A DNA stretch of 64,000 nt from Rhodoferax sp. GTDB lineage: Bacteria > Pseudomonadota > Gammaproteobacteria > Burkholderiales > Burkholderiaceae_C. Positions 18,069 through 27,754 of the stretch are shown here, one piece after another. Position 1 is the first letter of the stretch. Every line of letters starts with the position of its first letter. The stretch is from assembly GCA_030682475.1 (NCBI GenBank), contig JAUXOA010000107.1, positions 1 to 64,000 of the forward strand. The letters are read 5' to 3'. The position numbers and the translations under genes were made by a program. The notes beneath the pieces were generated by a model that ran no database searches, had not been told where the DNA came from, and worked only from the letters and a program-made list of their open reading frames with translations.

Positions 18069-18208
18069 GGGCCTCTATAAATCCGATTTTCGGGCGCATG
18101 GCTTCGTTGCGTGGTGCCCGGAATCCTCATGCACCCAAGTACATTCCGGTATCCTGCACTCCGAGCGCCTCGCCCTGCATCCCGAGAATCGAATTTCTAG
18201 AAGCCCCT
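18067..18208. repeat. MITE-like element with 28-bp terminal inverted repeats between hisA and hisF
   Basis: Left arm 18067-18094 begins AGGGGCCTCTATAAATCCGA; right arm 18181-18208 is its inverse with 24 of 28 positions matching. The 86-base interior (GGCTTCGTTGCG...) resembles a non-coding repeat I recall from Comamonadaceae genomes. It carries no protein. Its left edge lies on the hisA stop codon, so insertion either created or preserved the stop. It lengthens an otherwise compact operon junction. Confidence 0.75.
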
Positions 18209-18252
18209 TAAGGTTTCGTAAATTTTCTTAATCCATCCCCCCGCTAGTCCAT

Positions 18253-19059
18253 ATGCTCGCCAAACGAATCATTCCCTGCCTCGACGTCACCGGTGGGCGC
18301 GTCGTCAAGGGTGTCAATTTTGTCGAGTTGCGTGATACCGGCGACCCGGTGGAGATTGCCGCGCGCTACAACGAGCAGGGCGCAGACGAACTCACCTTTC
18401 TCGACATCACCGCCACCAGCGACGGGCGCGACCTGATCCTGCACATCATCGAAGCCGTGGCCGCGCAAGTGTTCATTCCGCTGACCGTCGGCGGCGGTGT
18501 GCGCACGGTTGACGATGTGCGTCGACTGCTTAACGCCGGGGCCGACAAGATCAGTTTCAACTCGGCGGCCATCGCCAACCCACAGGTCATCGAAGACGCC
18601 TCGACCAAATACGGCGCGCAGTGCATTGTGGTGGCGATTGATGCCAAGCGCCGCTCGGAGTTGGATGCCAGACGCCTGGCGTCCGATGGCTTGGAGGTCG
18701 GCCCCGGCTGGGATGTCTACAGTCACGGCGGGCGCAAAAATACCGGGCTGGACGCCGTGGCCTGGGCGACCGAGATGGCGCGGTGCGGTGCCGGCGAGAT
18801 TTTGCTTACCAGCATGGACCGCGACGGCACCAAGGCCGGCTTCGATTTGGCGTTGACGCGGGCCGTGAGCGACGCCGTCAGCGTGCCCGTGATCGCGTCC
18901 GGGGGCGTGGGCACCTTGGACCATCTGGCCGACGGCATCCAGATCGGCGGCGCCGACGCCGTGCTGGCCGCCAGCATTTTTCACTATGGCGAATTCACCG
19001 TGGACCAGGCCAAAGCCAGAATGGCCGAGCGCGGCATTCCGGTGCGAATCACCCCATGA
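18253..19059 (+). CDS. hisF: HisF, cyclase subunit of IGP synthase
   Basis: A 268-residue TIM-barrel cyclase that works with HisH. Blocks: [21 protein letters not shown] with the catalytic aspartate, [28 protein letters not shown], and [16 protein letters not shown] with the second aspartate. The stop overlaps hisI by 4 bases. Confidence 0.97.
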   Translation: MLAKRIIPCLDVTGGRVVKGVNFVELRDTGDPVEIAARYNEQGADELTFLDITATSDGRDLILHIIEAVAAQVFIPLTVGGGVRTVDDVRRLLNAGADKISFNSAAIANPQVIEDASTKYGAQCIVVAIDAKRRSELDARRLASDGLEVGPGWDVYSHGGRKNTGLDAVAWATEMARCGAGEILLTSMDRDGTKAGFDLALTRAVSDAVSVPVIASGGVGTLDHLADGIQIGGADAVLAASIFHYGEFTVDQAKARMAERGIPVRITP

Positions 19060-19445
19060 ACTGGCTTGACGAAATCAAATGGGATGCACAGGGCCTGATC
19101 CCCGTGATTGCGCAAGAGCGCGGCAGCAACGATGTACTGATGTTTGCCTGGATGAACCGCGAAGCCCTGCAAAAAACGGCGGAACTCGGTCGTGCGGTGT
19201 ACTTTAGCCGTTCGCGTGGCAGACTGTGGTTCAAGGGCGAAGAGTCGGGCCATGTGCAGACGGTGCATGAAATCCGCATCGACTGCGACAAGGACGTGAT
19301 TTTGCTGAAGATCACCCAGCTTGGGCACACGCCCGGCATTGCCTGCCACACCGGGCGCCACACTTGTTTTTTCAGCGTTTACGAGAATGGTGACTGGAAA
19401 GTCACCGAGCCGGTCTTGAAAGACCCGCAAACCATCTACAAGTAA
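19056..19445 (+). CDS. hisI: HisI, phosphoribosyl-AMP cyclohydrolase
   Basis: A 129-residue zinc enzyme that opens the PR-AMP ring. Motifs: [45 protein letters not shown] and the cysteine pair in [13 protein letters not shown]. The gene is separate from hisE rather than fused as in enterobacteria. The frame continues upstream inside hisF; the ATG at 19056 is chosen because it overlaps the hisF stop. Confidence 0.95.
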   Translation: MNWLDEIKWDAQGLIPVIAQERGSNDVLMFAWMNREALQKTAELGRAVYFSRSRGRLWFKGEESGHVQTVHEIRIDCDKDVILLKITQLGHTPGIACHTGRHTCFFSVYENGDWKVTEPVLKDPQTIYK

Positions 19446-19451
19446 GTGTCT

Positions 19452-19832
19452 ATGTCATCCAACGTCTCCTCCCCTGACTCACTGGCCCGTCTGGCGCAGG
19501 TGATCGAGAGCCGCTTGCCGCAAAACGGCGGCGACCCGGACGCCAGTTATGTGGCGCGCCTGCTGCACCAGGGCTCCAATGCCTTCCTGAAAAAAATCGG
19601 TGAGGAAGCCACCGAAGTGGTGATGGCGGCCAAAGATGCCGACTTTGGCGGCGACAAGACAAAAATCGTCAATGAAGTGGCTGACCTGTGGTTCCACTGC
19701 ATGATTGCGCTGGCGCACTACGGCCTCAAACCGGCCGATGTGGTGGCTGAACTGGAGCGTCGTGCGGGCACCAGCGGGATCGAAGAGAAGGCCTTGCGCA
19801 AAGTACTGGCGCGTGAGGGAGACGCCTCGTGA
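19452..19832 (+). CDS. hisE: HisE, phosphoribosyl-ATP pyrophosphatase
   Basis: A 126-residue all-alpha NTP pyrophosphatase. The conserved helices [31 protein letters not shown] and [21 protein letters not shown] carry the acidic metal ligands. GTG at 19446 is an alternative start two codons upstream. The stop overlaps the DUF4870 gene by 4 bases. Confidence 0.94.
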   Translation: MSSNVSSPDSLARLAQVIESRLPQNGGDPDASYVARLLHQGSNAFLKKIGEEATEVVMAAKDADFGGDKTKIVNEVADLWFHCMIALAHYGLKPADVVAELERRAGTSGIEEKALRKVLAREGDAS

Positions 19833-20248
19833 CACAGGACTACTCCAACCCAACGCGCCCTGATTCCACTCAGGACCAGGCCACTCTGCAAAAACTCCAA
19901 TCGCTCAATACGGTGGGCACCATCAGCTACATCCTGCATTTGATCGTGGCGGTGGGCGCCTTGATTCCCGGTGGGCAGTTTGGCACGGTGCTGTTGATCG
20001 TTGCCTTGGTCATCGACTTGGTCAAACGATCCGAGGCTGAGGGCACCTGGCATGCCTCACATTTTCGCTGGCGAATCCGGACCGTCGTCATTGCCGCCCT
20101 GCTGTACGCGGTAACAGTCCCCTTGTGGTTTCTTTTTATCCTGCCGGGATGGATCGCCTGGGCTCTGATTTCGATCTGGTTCCTCTACCGTATCGTGAGC
20201 GGCATGGTGCGCATGAACAAGGGGCTTGCCATGGAGTTTGCCGCATGA
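19829..20248 (+). CDS. DUF4870-like small membrane protein
   Basis: A 139-residue protein starting at GTG. After a polar N-terminus there are about three hydrophobic segments (residues near 30-45, 50-63 and 87-125), with the DUF4870-like spacing ISYILHLI...[31 protein letters not shown]. No function is known. It is translationally coupled to hisE and to the HIT gene (ATGA overlaps on both sides), so it belongs to the his-tat transcript. Confidence 0.75.
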   Translation: MTQDYSNPTRPDSTQDQATLQKLQSLNTVGTISYILHLIVAVGALIPGGQFGTVLLIVALVIDLVKRSEAEGTWHASHFRWRIRTVVIAALLYAVTVPLWFLFILPGWIAWALISIWFLYRIVSGMVRMNKGLAMEFAA

Positions 20249-20619
20249 TCGAAGCGATTGTTCAAAGCGACCCGGCGTGCCTGTTTTGCAAAATAGTCGC
20301 GGGCAAAATTCCGTCCACGGTGGTTTACCAGGACGAGGAAATATTCGTGTTCCGCGACATCAACCCGTGGGCGCCGGTGCATTTCCTCATGATTCCCAAG
20401 CTGCACATTCCGTCCATGGCGCACATCGGCCCCGCGCACGCGGCGCTGCTGGGACGTATGATGGCGCTGGCGCCCAGGCTGGCCTTGCAGGAAGGCTGTA
20501 ACCCTTACCCGGACGGGGGCTTTCGCATTCTGAGCAACACGGGTGCAGAGGGGCGCCAGGAGGTGCCTCATCTGCACATCCACGTGATGGGCGGCCCGCG
20601 GCCCTGGCTCAGGGGCTAA
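20245..20619 (+). CDS. HIT-family nucleotide-binding hydrolase (HinT-like)
   Basis: A 124-residue HIT protein. CLFCKIVAGKIPSTVVYQDEEIFVFRDINPWAPVHFLMIPKLHI is the family N-terminus and VPHLHIHVMGG is the HxHxH triad. It probably hydrolyses AMP-lysine or AMP-NH2 type substrates. It overlaps the DUF4870 gene (ATGA). This gene is often next to hisE and tatA in beta-proteobacteria. Confidence 0.92.
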   Translation: MIEAIVQSDPACLFCKIVAGKIPSTVVYQDEEIFVFRDINPWAPVHFLMIPKLHIPSMAHIGPAHAALLGRMMALAPRLALQEGCNPYPDGGFRILSNTGAEGRQEVPHLHIHVMGGPRPWLRG

Positions 20620-20644
20620 TTAATTGGGGTCAGATTCCAATTAA
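20620..20644. repeat. Short palindrome after the HIT gene (TTAATTGG...CCAATTAA)
   Basis: TTAATTGG at 20620-20627 and CCAATTAA at 20637-20644 form a perfect 8-bp inverted repeat around GGTCAGATT. The GGGGTCAGA word resembles a dispersed palindromic repeat found in many proteobacteria. It begins directly after the HIT stop. No U-tract follows, so it is not an obvious terminator. Confidence 0.5.
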
Positions 20645-20688
20645 ACACTTCGTCGACTAAAATTGGCGCAATTCGCTAGGAGAAACTT

Positions 20689-20931
20689 ATGGGATTTTCG
20701 ACAACACATTTAATTATTTTTTTGGTCATCATCATCGTGATTTTTGGCACCAAGAAGCTCCGTAATCTTGGTTCGGACATCGGTGGCGCGGTCAAAGGTT
20801 TCAAGGATGGCATGAAAGACGGCTCCGACAAAGCGGCTGACGCGCCGGTTGCCGATGCCACGCAACAGGTCAGTTCCAGCGCAACGGTTGCCAAAGAAAC
20901 GATTGATGTTGAAGCCAAGACCAAGGTCTGA
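20689..20931 (+). CDS. tatA: TatA, twin-arginine translocase pore subunit
   Basis: An 80-residue protein with one N-terminal membrane helix ([20 protein letters not shown]) followed by the amphipathic [24 protein letters not shown]. TatA oligomers form the passage for folded, twin-arginine-tagged proteins, which in this window include PhoX and the beta-propeller protein. TAGGAGAAACTT before the ATG is a good Shine-Dalgarno. Confidence 0.95.
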   Translation: MGFSTTHLIIFLVIIIVIFGTKKLRNLGSDIGGAVKGFKDGMKDGSDKAADAPVADATQQVSSSATVAKETIDVEAKTKV

Positions 20932-20974
20932 TTGCGCAGGCTTCGAGCTGTTCAGATCAGCGGAATACGTGTAA

Positions 20975-21439
20975 GTGTTTGATATCGGGGTCACCAAGCT
21001 CGCCATCATTGGCGGGATCGCACTGCTGGTCATTGGCCCTGAAAAGCTGCCGGGTCTGGCAAAGACAATCGGAACCCTGTTGGGGCGCGCGCGGCGTTAT
21101 GTGGCCGATGTCAAATCCGAAGTCAATCGGTCCATGGAGCTTGATGAACTCAAGAAAATGAAGGACACGGTTGAAAACGCGGCGCGTGATGTTGAAAACT
21201 CAATCCAGACCAGCGCCAGCGATTTTGAGAAAAGCTGGGCCGAGACCACCGCAATCGCATCGAACCCGCAGCCCGCTGACATGCCCCCCAGTTTTCCAGA
21301 GTACAAACACCCCAAGAAGAAATGGCGCCTCAAGCAAGGTGCCACCCCAAGCTGGTACAAAGCCCGTACCGGCACCCGCACCAAGGCCCTGTCAGGGGCG
21401 GCCCGAGTGGCCCGGTTTCGACCTCACCAATTTAGCTGA
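20975..21439 (+). CDS. tatB: TatB, twin-arginine translocase receptor subunit
   Basis: A 154-residue protein starting at GTG. The N-terminal helix [33 protein letters not shown], with its conserved glutamate and proline, is typical of TatB. A long charged helix and a proline-rich tail follow. With TatC it recognises twin-arginine signals. The last base of its stop is shared with the tatC start region. Confidence 0.94.
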   Translation: MFDIGVTKLAIIGGIALLVIGPEKLPGLAKTIGTLLGRARRYVADVKSEVNRSMELDELKKMKDTVENAARDVENSIQTSASDFEKSWAETTAIASNPQPADMPPSFPEYKHPKKKWRLKQGATPSWYKARTGTRTKALSGAARVARFRPHQFS

Positions 21440-22233
21440 TGACTGACCCTGTCAACAAAGAAGACGAACTGGCCGGCACGGAACAGCCCTTCGTACAGCA
21501 CTTGTTCGAGTTGCGCGACCGACTCTTGCATTCGCTGTATGGCGTTGTCGCCGTGCTGGTTGTTCTGCTGTTCTACCCTGGCCCCTCCCAACTCTACGAC
21601 TTGCTGGCGATGCCGCTGGTCAAGGCACTGCCCGAAGGTTCCCGGATGATTGCCGTGGGCGTGGTGTCGCCGTTTCTGGTGCCGATCAAGGTGTCGGTGA
21701 TGGCAGCCATTGGTTTGACCTTGCCCTGGATTCTTTACCAGGTCTGGGCCTTTGTGGCGCCGGGCCTATACAAGAACGAGAAGAAGCTGGTGTTGCCCCT
21801 GGTTGCGGCAAGTACCTTTCTGTTTTACCTGGGCGCGGCGTTCTGCTACTTCTTCGTGTTTGGGCAAGCCTTTCCGGCGATCCAGAAAATGGCCCCGATG
21901 TCGGTGGCCGTCAGTCCGGACATCGAGGCCTATCTTGACTTCGTCATCACCATGTTCATCGCGTTTGGCGTTGCGTTTGAAGTGCCGATTGTGGTCATTA
22001 TTCTGGCCCGCATGGGCATCGTGACGATTGCGCAGTTCAAGTCATTTCGTTCTTACTTTGTGGTCGGCGCGGCGGCTGTCGCCGGGCTGGTCACGCCGCC
22101 CGATCCGGTTTCCATGATTGCCTTGCTGGTTCCGATGTACCTGCTTTACGAAGTTGGCATCCTGGCGGCACAAATATTCATCAAGCACACCAAAGCCCCT
22201 GAGGAAGGTGTTGATGAAGCAGCAAAACTTTAG
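21439..22233 (+). CDS. tatC: TatC, twin-arginine signal receptor
   Basis: A 264-residue, six-helix membrane protein. Family stretches: PFVQHLFELRDRLLHSLYGV at the N-terminus with the conserved LRxR motif, LTLPWILYQVWAFVAPGLYKNEKK in the first periplasmic loop region, and FGVAFEVPIVVIILARMGIV. The gene ends 30 bases before the convergent protease gene. Confidence 0.96.
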   Translation: MTDPVNKEDELAGTEQPFVQHLFELRDRLLHSLYGVVAVLVVLLFYPGPSQLYDLLAMPLVKALPEGSRMIAVGVVSPFLVPIKVSVMAAIGLTLPWILYQVWAFVAPGLYKNEKKLVLPLVAASTFLFYLGAAFCYFFVFGQAFPAIQKMAPMSVAVSPDIEAYLDFVITMFIAFGVAFEVPIVVIILARMGIVTIAQFKSFRSYFVVGAAAVAGLVTPPDPVSMIALLVPMYLLYEVGILAAQIFIKHTKAPEEGVDEAAKL

Positions 22234-22263
22234 ACCTCGCCAGCGTGGCAGGCACGTTGGGGT

Positions 22264-23406
22264 CTACTGAGCCACTCTGCGCGGTTTGGGCCGCACGCCG
22301 GGCGTCACGTCCAGTTCGACCCTCTCGTCCCGACGCAACAGACTGAACTTGGACGCCGTACCCGGCTTCAGGGCGGCAACGTTGCTCAGTAACTCGGATA
22401 CATCGCTGACCGGCTTGCCCGCTACACGGGTGATGACATCGCCGGGCCGGATACCCGCTTGCGCGGCCGGTCCGCTTTGCAGCACGCCGGTGATGATCAC
22501 GCCCTCTTTGGCCTTGACGCCAAAGGTTTCAGCGAGTTCGGGCGATAAATCATTGGGCTCCACGCCGATCCAGCCGCGCGTTACCTGCCCGTCCTTCACA
22601 ATGCTCTCCATCACGAGCCTGGCCGTGGACACGGGAATGGCAAAGCCAATGCCCATGCTGCCGCCCGAGCGCGAATAAATGGCGGTGTTGATGCCCAGCA
22701 GATTGCCGTTGGTGTCCACCAGGGCACCGCCCGAATTGCCGGGATTGATGGCAGCGTCGGTCTGGATGAAGTTCTCGAAGGTGTTGATCCCCAGCTGGTT
22801 GCGCCCCAGCGCACTGACAATGCCGCCGGTGACGGTTTGCCCGACGCCAAACGGGTTGCCGATGGCCAGCACCTGGTCCCCCACCTGCAGCGTATCGGAG
22901 TTGCCCAGCACGATGGCGGGTAGTCGGTCCAGCGCAATCTTCAGGACAGCGAGGTCGGTATCCGGGTCGGTCCCAATCACTTTGGCCCGTGCGCGGCGGT
23001 TATCGTTGAGAATAACCTCAATTTCATCGGCACTTTCCACCACATGGTTGTTGGTCAGGATATAGCCGCTGGCACTCACAATCACCCCGCTGCCCAGCCC
23101 GACCTGAGGCTCATTGCCCTGGTCGCCAAAAAAGAACTTGAACCAGGGGTCGTCGCTGCGCGGGTTATTTTTGGCCGCTTTGCTGGTGTTGATGCTGACC
23201 ACCGCAGAGGATGATTTTTGTGCCGCGAGCCTGAAACTGCCCGGTGGCACCGCGCCTGAGCTGGTGGCGGGCGCCTCCAGCAGGGCCACTGTGCCTGAGT
23301 GGGAGGGCCGGTTTCCCAGCCAATCGGGCTTGAGTGTCCCGACCACAAAATACGCCGCCAGCAGCACGGTGACCGTTTGGGAAAACAACAACCAGAGACG
23401 TTTCAT
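22264..23406 (-). CDS. HtrA/DegS-type periplasmic serine protease (S1C)
   Basis: A 380-residue protein with an uncleaved N-terminal membrane helix (about residues 5-25). The trypsin-like domain (about 85-270) has the triad in ILTNNHVVESAD (His), DPDTDLAVLKI (Asp) and AAINPGNSGGALV (Ser). One PDZ domain follows (about 285-370, GVIITGVLQSGPAAQAGIRPGDVI). A single PDZ plus membrane anchor fits a DegS-like sensor protease, but the family name alone does not fix the target. It is convergent with tatC. Confidence 0.92.
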   Translation of the reverse strand: MKRLWLLFSQTVTVLLAAYFVVGTLKPDWLGNRPSHSGTVALLEAPATSSGAVPPGSFRLAAQKSSSAVVSINTSKAAKNNPRSDDPWFKFFFGDQGNEPQVGLGSGVIVSASGYILTNNHVVESADEIEVILNDNRRARAKVIGTDPDTDLAVLKIALDRLPAIVLGNSDTLQVGDQVLAIGNPFGVGQTVTGGIVSALGRNQLGINTFENFIQTDAAINPGNSGGALVDTNGNLLGINTAIYSRSGGSMGIGFAIPVSTARLVMESIVKDGQVTRGWIGVEPNDLSPELAETFGVKAKEGVIITGVLQSGPAAQAGIRPGDVITRVAGKPVSDVSELLSNVAALKPGTASKFSLLRRDERVELDVTPGVRPKPRRVAQ

Positions 23407-23588
23407 GAAAAATTGCGGGCGCTACGCCCTTTGTGTAAATGGATAAAGCAGGAGTAAGCCCCCAAATTGTAGGCGTCGCGCGGGTGAAACCATGAATCGC
23501 CATCGGCCAGGGCTGCGACAGCAGCCTAGAGTGCGCCGTGTTGGAGGGCTGTCCGCTTCGAATATTTCGTCGACAATGGGGCAAGTCT

Positions 23589-23656
23589 CCTGAGACTTTG
23601 CGGGACAAACCGCAGCTACGCGAAGCGAGCCAGCTCTGTCCTCAACCGTTCAAAGA
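23589..23656 (+). repeat. Dispersed GGGACAGA repeat, copy 2 (upstream of pdxA)
   Basis: A single unit CTTTGCGGGACAAACCGCAG...GCGAAGCGA...CAGCTCTGTCC that matches the other copies at 2805-2942 and 49350-49460. It ends 2 bases before the pdxA start, so it would form most of the 5' leader of pdxA and could supply or mask its ribosome-binding site. Confidence 0.75.
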
Positions 23657-23658
23657 AT

Positions 23659-24714
23659 ATGAAGAAACCCATTGCAATCACGCTCGGCGACCCCGCCGGG
23701 ATCGGCCCCGAGATCATTGCCAAGGCGTTTCGGGATGCGCCCGACGTCACGCAGGGATGTTTTGTGGTGGGCGATGTCGCGACCTTGCGGCGAGCGGTAC
23801 AGATGATCAGCGCCGAACAGATCCCGCTTCCCGTCGCGCTGATCGAGGCGCCGACCGGGGCGCTGACCACGCCACCGCGTTGCCTGCCGGTGTTGCAGGT
23901 CGGGGCCCTGGCGGCGCCGGTTGAATTCGGGCGTTTGAGCGCCAGCGCCGGCAGACTGGCCGCCGAATGGGTAGTCTGGGCCGCGCAGGCCGCTTTGCGT
24001 GGTGACGTTGCGGCACTGGTGACCGCGCCGTTAAACAAGGAAGCGTTGGCACTGGCGGGTCCACCTCACTCAAGCTATCCGGGGCACACCGAAATGCTGC
24101 AAGCCCTGGCGGCTGCGCATGGGGGCAAGCCGCTGGCTGATGTGCCGGTGCGCATGATGCTGGTCAACGACGAGTTGCGCGTTGTCCTGGTGAGCATTCA
24201 TGTGTCCCTGCGTAACGCGATCGAGGCAGTCACTTTTGACAATCTGTTGCAGACCCTGCACATCACCCATGCGTCACTTGCGGCGACCCTGGGCCGCGTG
24301 CCGCGCATCGGGGTTGCCGGTCTGAATCCGCATGCCGGCGAGGGCGGTCTGTTCGGCTGCGAAGAAGTTGACATCATCGCGCCAGCCATTGCGGCAGCTC
24401 GCTCACAGGGCCTGCAGGTCAGTGGCCCGTTCGCCCCCGATACCGTGTTCATGCGCGCGCGCGCCAAGGGCGGCCAGCCAGGGAAATTTGATGTCGTGGT
24501 GGCGATGTACCACGACCAGGGCTTGATCCCGGTGAAGTACCTCGGTGTAGAGAAGGGCGTCAACGTCACGCTGGGCCTGCCGCTGGTGCGCACCAGCCCG
24601 GATCACGGCACAGCATTTGATATCGCCGGTACCGGCCAGGCCGACGCGTCCAGCCTGATCGCGGCAATTCGCATGGCGCGGCACCTTTGCAAGCTGCCGC
24701 AAGGCAAGGGTTAA
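23659..24714 (+). CDS. pdxA: PdxA, 4-hydroxythreonine-4-phosphate dehydrogenase
   Basis: A 351-residue enzyme of pyridoxal phosphate synthesis. The N-terminus ITLGDPAGIGPEIIAKA is diagnostic, with VTAPLNKEAL, the metal-binding histidines in YPGHTEML and MYHDQGLIPVKYL, and the C-terminal RTSPDHGTAFDIAGTG. The gene begins right after a dispersed repeat and no good Shine-Dalgarno is visible outside it (CAAAGAATATG). Confidence 0.96.
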   Translation: MKKPIAITLGDPAGIGPEIIAKAFRDAPDVTQGCFVVGDVATLRRAVQMISAEQIPLPVALIEAPTGALTTPPRCLPVLQVGALAAPVEFGRLSASAGRLAAEWVVWAAQAALRGDVAALVTAPLNKEALALAGPPHSSYPGHTEMLQALAAAHGGKPLADVPVRMMLVNDELRVVLVSIHVSLRNAIEAVTFDNLLQTLHITHASLAATLGRVPRIGVAGLNPHAGEGGLFGCEEVDIIAPAIAAARSQGLQVSGPFAPDTVFMRARAKGGQPGKFDVVVAMYHDQGLIPVKYLGVEKGVNVTLGLPLVRTSPDHGTAFDIAGTGQADASSLIAAIRMARHLCKLPQGKG

Positions 24715-24740
24715 ATTCACCTTAAACGGTCAGCTACAAT
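24711..24740 (+). promoter_or_regulatory. Candidate promoter of the petABC operon
   Basis: TTAAAT at 24711-24716 and TACAAT at 24735-24740 are separated by 18 bases, giving a plausible sigma-70 promoter at the pdxA stop and about 45 bases before petA. Based only on resemblance to consensus. Confidence 0.35.
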
Positions 24741-24783
24741 CGCGGGTTCACCCCAATAGCGAAGTTTTTCATTGAGGATTCCC

Positions 24784-25398
24784 ATGAGTGAAACCCTTGT
24801 CGACAGCAGCCCGATCGACGCCAGCAAACGGACCTGGCTGATCGCGTCCAGTTGTGCAGGCGCCGTCGGCGGTATAGCCGCAGCCATCCCCTTTGTCAGT
24901 AGTTTTCAGCCGTCCGAAAAAGCCAAAGCGGCTGGCGCGGCAGTAGAAGCGGACATCTCTGCGCTCAAGCCGGGCGAAAAAATGACCGTGGAATGGCGCG
25001 GCAAGCCGGTCTGGATCGTGCGTCGCACGCCGGAGCAGCTGGCCACTTTGCCCAAGCTGAACCCGCAGTTGGCAGATCCAAAATCCGAACGCAAGCCAGC
25101 CGAGCAGGCGCCCGACTACGCACGCAACGAAACCCGCTCGATCAAGCCGGAGTACCTGGTTGCGGTGGGTATTTGCACGCACCTGGGGTGCTCGCCATCC
25201 GACAAGTTCCAGACTGGCGCCCAGCCTTCCCTGCCGGACGACTGGCAGGGGGGCTTTTTCTGCCCCTGCCACGGCTCCACCTTTGATTTGGCTGGCCGCG
25301 TCTACAAGAACAAGCCGGCGCCGGACAACCTTGAAGTCCCGCCCCATATGTATCTCTCTGAAACCAAGTTGCTCATTGGCGACGACAAAAAAGCCTAA
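24784..25398 (+). CDS. petA: PetA, Rieske iron-sulphur subunit of cytochrome bc1
   Basis: A 204-residue Rieske protein with an N-terminal membrane helix that also resembles a Tat signal ([28 protein letters not shown]). The 2Fe-2S ligands are in CTHLGC and CPCHGS. It receives electrons from ubiquinol and passes them to cytochrome c1. Start at the ATG 24784, preceded by TGAGGA. It is followed 11 bases later by petB. Confidence 0.96.
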   Translation: MSETLVDSSPIDASKRTWLIASSCAGAVGGIAAAIPFVSSFQPSEKAKAAGAAVEADISALKPGEKMTVEWRGKPVWIVRRTPEQLATLPKLNPQLADPKSERKPAEQAPDYARNETRSIKPEYLVAVGICTHLGCSPSDKFQTGAQPSLPDDWQGGFFCPCHGSTFDLAGRVYKNKPAPDNLEVPPHMYLSETKLLIGDDKKA

Positions 25399-25409
25399 GA
25401 AAGAACAAC

Positions 25410-26810
25410 ATGGCTGAATTCCACGAAATTTCCCCGAACGCTCCGGCGGCTGAAAAACTGCTCAACTGGGTGGACAACCGGTTTCCGGCGAGCAAGCTCT
25501 TCAAAGAGCACATGAGCGAGTACTACGCGCCGAAGAATTTCAACTTTTGGTACATTTTTGGCTCACTCTCACTCTTGGTGCTGGTGATCCAGATCGTCAC
25601 CGGCATTTTCCTGACGATGCACTACAAACCCGATGCCGCGCTGGCGTTCGGCTCGGTTGAGTACATCATGCGCGACGTGCCTTGGGGCTGGCTGATTCGT
25701 TACATGCATTCGACTGGCTCGTCGGCTTTCTTTGTCGTGGTCTACCTGCACATGTTCCGTGGACTGATGTACGGCAGCTATCGCAAGCCGCGTGAGCTGG
25801 TCTGGCTTTTTGGCTGCGGCATTTTCCTCGCTCTGATGGCGGAGGCGTTCATGGGCTATCTGTTGCCTTGGGGGCAGATGAGCTACTGGGGCGCACAGGT
25901 GATCGTCAACCTGTTCGCTGCCATTCCATTTGTTGGCCCTGATCTGGCGCTGCTGATTCGCGGTGACTTTGTGGTGGGCGACGCCACGCTGAACCGCTTT
26001 TTCGCCTTCCACGTGATTGCCGTGCCCCTGGTGCTGCTGGGGTTGGTGGTGGCCCACATCATTGCCTTGCACGAAGTCGGCTCCAACAACCCGGATGGCA
26101 TCGAGATCAAGGCCAGCAAAGATGCCAACGGACGCCCGCTGGACGGCATTCCCTTCCACCCCTACTACTCGGTGCACGACATCTTCGGGGTCGGCGTGTT
26201 CCTGATGGTGTTTAGCGCCATCATCTTCTTCGCACCGGAGATGGGTGGTTACTTCCTCGAGTACAACAACTTCATCCCGGCCGATCCCTTGCAAACGCCG
26301 CTGCACATTGCGCCGGTCTGGTATTTCACGCCCTATTACTCAATGCTGCGTGCCGTCACGGACGAGATGATGTATGCGCTGATGGCCTGTGTGCTGGTCG
26401 GTGCCGTGCTGGCTGTGACCAAAGCGAAAATGCCCAATCTGTTCAAGGGCGCTATTGTGGGTGGGGCAGTCGTGTTGGTGGCCATGATGCTTGCCATCGA
26501 TGCAAAATTCTGGGGCGTCGTCGCCATGGGCGGCGGCGTGATAATTTTGTTTTTCCTGCCCTGGCTGGACAACAGCCCGGTCCTGTCGATCCGCTACCGG
26601 CCGGACTGGCACAAGTACCTGTATGCGATTTTCGTCATCGACTTTCTGGTGCTGGGCTACCTCGGTATGCTGCCTTTCTCAGACATCAGCAATCGCATTT
26701 CGCAAGTGGGAACCCTGTTTTACTTTGGTTTCTTTCTGCTGATGCCCTGGTGGAGCCGTATGGGAACACCGAAGCCGGTGCCGGACCGTGTCACCTTCAC
26801 GGCGCATTGA
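25410..26810 (+). CDS. petB: PetB, cytochrome b of the bc1 complex
   Basis: A 466-residue membrane protein with about eight or more helices, the full-length (non-split) cytochrome b. Haem-ligand regions [23 protein letters not shown] and [32 protein letters not shown] are visible, and the quinol-site PEWY-type motif appears as [10 protein letters not shown], with the glutamate of PEWY replaced by valine. It oxidises ubiquinol within the complex. Confidence 0.96.
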   Translation: MAEFHEISPNAPAAEKLLNWVDNRFPASKLFKEHMSEYYAPKNFNFWYIFGSLSLLVLVIQIVTGIFLTMHYKPDAALAFGSVEYIMRDVPWGWLIRYMHSTGSSAFFVVVYLHMFRGLMYGSYRKPRELVWLFGCGIFLALMAEAFMGYLLPWGQMSYWGAQVIVNLFAAIPFVGPDLALLIRGDFVVGDATLNRFFAFHVIAVPLVLLGLVVAHIIALHEVGSNNPDGIEIKASKDANGRPLDGIPFHPYYSVHDIFGVGVFLMVFSAIIFFAPEMGGYFLEYNNFIPADPLQTPLHIAPVWYFTPYYSMLRAVTDEMMYALMACVLVGAVLAVTKAKMPNLFKGAIVGGAVVLVAMMLAIDAKFWGVVAMGGGVIILFFLPWLDNSPVLSIRYRPDWHKYLYAIFVIDFLVLGYLGMLPFSDISNRISQVGTLFYFGFFLLMPWWSRMGTPKPVPDRVTFTAH

Positions 26811-26825
26811 GCAGGAGAAAAAATC

Positions 26826-27599
26826 ATGAAAACCATGGCTTTCACCAAAAATATCATTCTCGGTTTGATGCTGACGTTTGGGTTCACTTTCGGCGCTCAA
26901 GCCGCTGGTGGCGGCATCGCGTGGGACAAGGCCCCGAACCAGACCAATGACTTGGCGGCTCTGCAAAATGGCGCCAAACTGTTTGTCAATTATTGCCTTA
27001 ATTGCCACTCGGCGGCTTTCATGCGCTACAACCGTTTGCAAGACATCGGCTTGACTGAGGCGCAAATCAAGGACAAGCTGCTGCTGACCAATGCCAAACT
27101 TGGCGACACCATGAAGGCCGCTATTGATCCGCAGCAAGCCAAGGCCTGGTTCGGCGTCAATCCGCCGGACCTCACCGTGATTGCCCGCTCGCGTGCCGGT
27201 CCGGGTGGAAGCGGTGCAGATTATCTGTACACCTATATGCGGACCTTCTACCAGGACTTCGACAAGCCAACTGGCTGGAACAATCTGGTTTTTCCCAATA
27301 TTGCCATGCCGCACGTCCTGTGGGAGTTGCAGGGTGAGCGTCGTCCAGTCTTCAATGAAGTCATCGAGCAGGGCCATAAAGCGCAGGTTTTCAAGGGCTG
27401 GCAGCAACTCAAGCCCGGCACCCTGACACCCCTGCAATACGATCAGGCGGTGGCTGACTTGGTGAGCTATTTGCAGTGGATGGGTGAGCCGGTTAAAAAC
27501 ACGCGCGTTCGTATCGGCGTCTGGGTTTTGTTGTTCCTCGGTGTCTTCACTTTCTTCGCCTGGCGACTCAACGCCGCCTACTGGAAAGACATCAAGTAG
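26826..27599 (+). CDS. petC: PetC, cytochrome c1
   Basis: A 257-residue protein with a cleaved signal peptide (about residues 1-26, ending FGAQA), the haem-binding motif CLNCH (about residue 56), the axial methionine region LVFPNIAMPHVLWELQG, and a C-terminal membrane anchor (LLFLGVFTFFAWRLN). AGGAGAAAAAATC precedes the ATG. It closes the bc1 operon and is followed by a terminator. Confidence 0.95.
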   Translation: MKTMAFTKNIILGLMLTFGFTFGAQAAGGGIAWDKAPNQTNDLAALQNGAKLFVNYCLNCHSAAFMRYNRLQDIGLTEAQIKDKLLLTNAKLGDTMKAAIDPQQAKAWFGVNPPDLTVIARSRAGPGGSGADYLYTYMRTFYQDFDKPTGWNNLVFPNIAMPHVLWELQGERRPVFNEVIEQGHKAQVFKGWQQLKPGTLTPLQYDQAVADLVSYLQWMGEPVKNTRVRIGVWVLLFLGVFTFFAWRLNAAYWKDIK

Positions 27600-27651
27600 T
27601 ACAGATAAATTGTTTGGGTTTCGCTTCAAAAAGCGTGACCTGAGCTTCTCG

Positions 27652-27684
27652 GAGTGGAGTGGCTTGCAGCACCCCGCTCTTTTT
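27652..27684 (+). terminator. Rho-independent terminator after petC
   Basis: GAGTGGAGTG (27652-27661) can pair with CACCCCGCTC (27670-27679) across an 8-base loop, with one G-U pair and one mismatch, and TTTTT follows. It separates the bc1 operon from sspA. Confidence 0.6.
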
Positions 27685-27754
27685 AGTTTCATCCTGACTT
27701 GGGTACAAGTTGGATTGCACTGAAGCTACGTTTTAATTTTTAGGAGTCCGCGCC

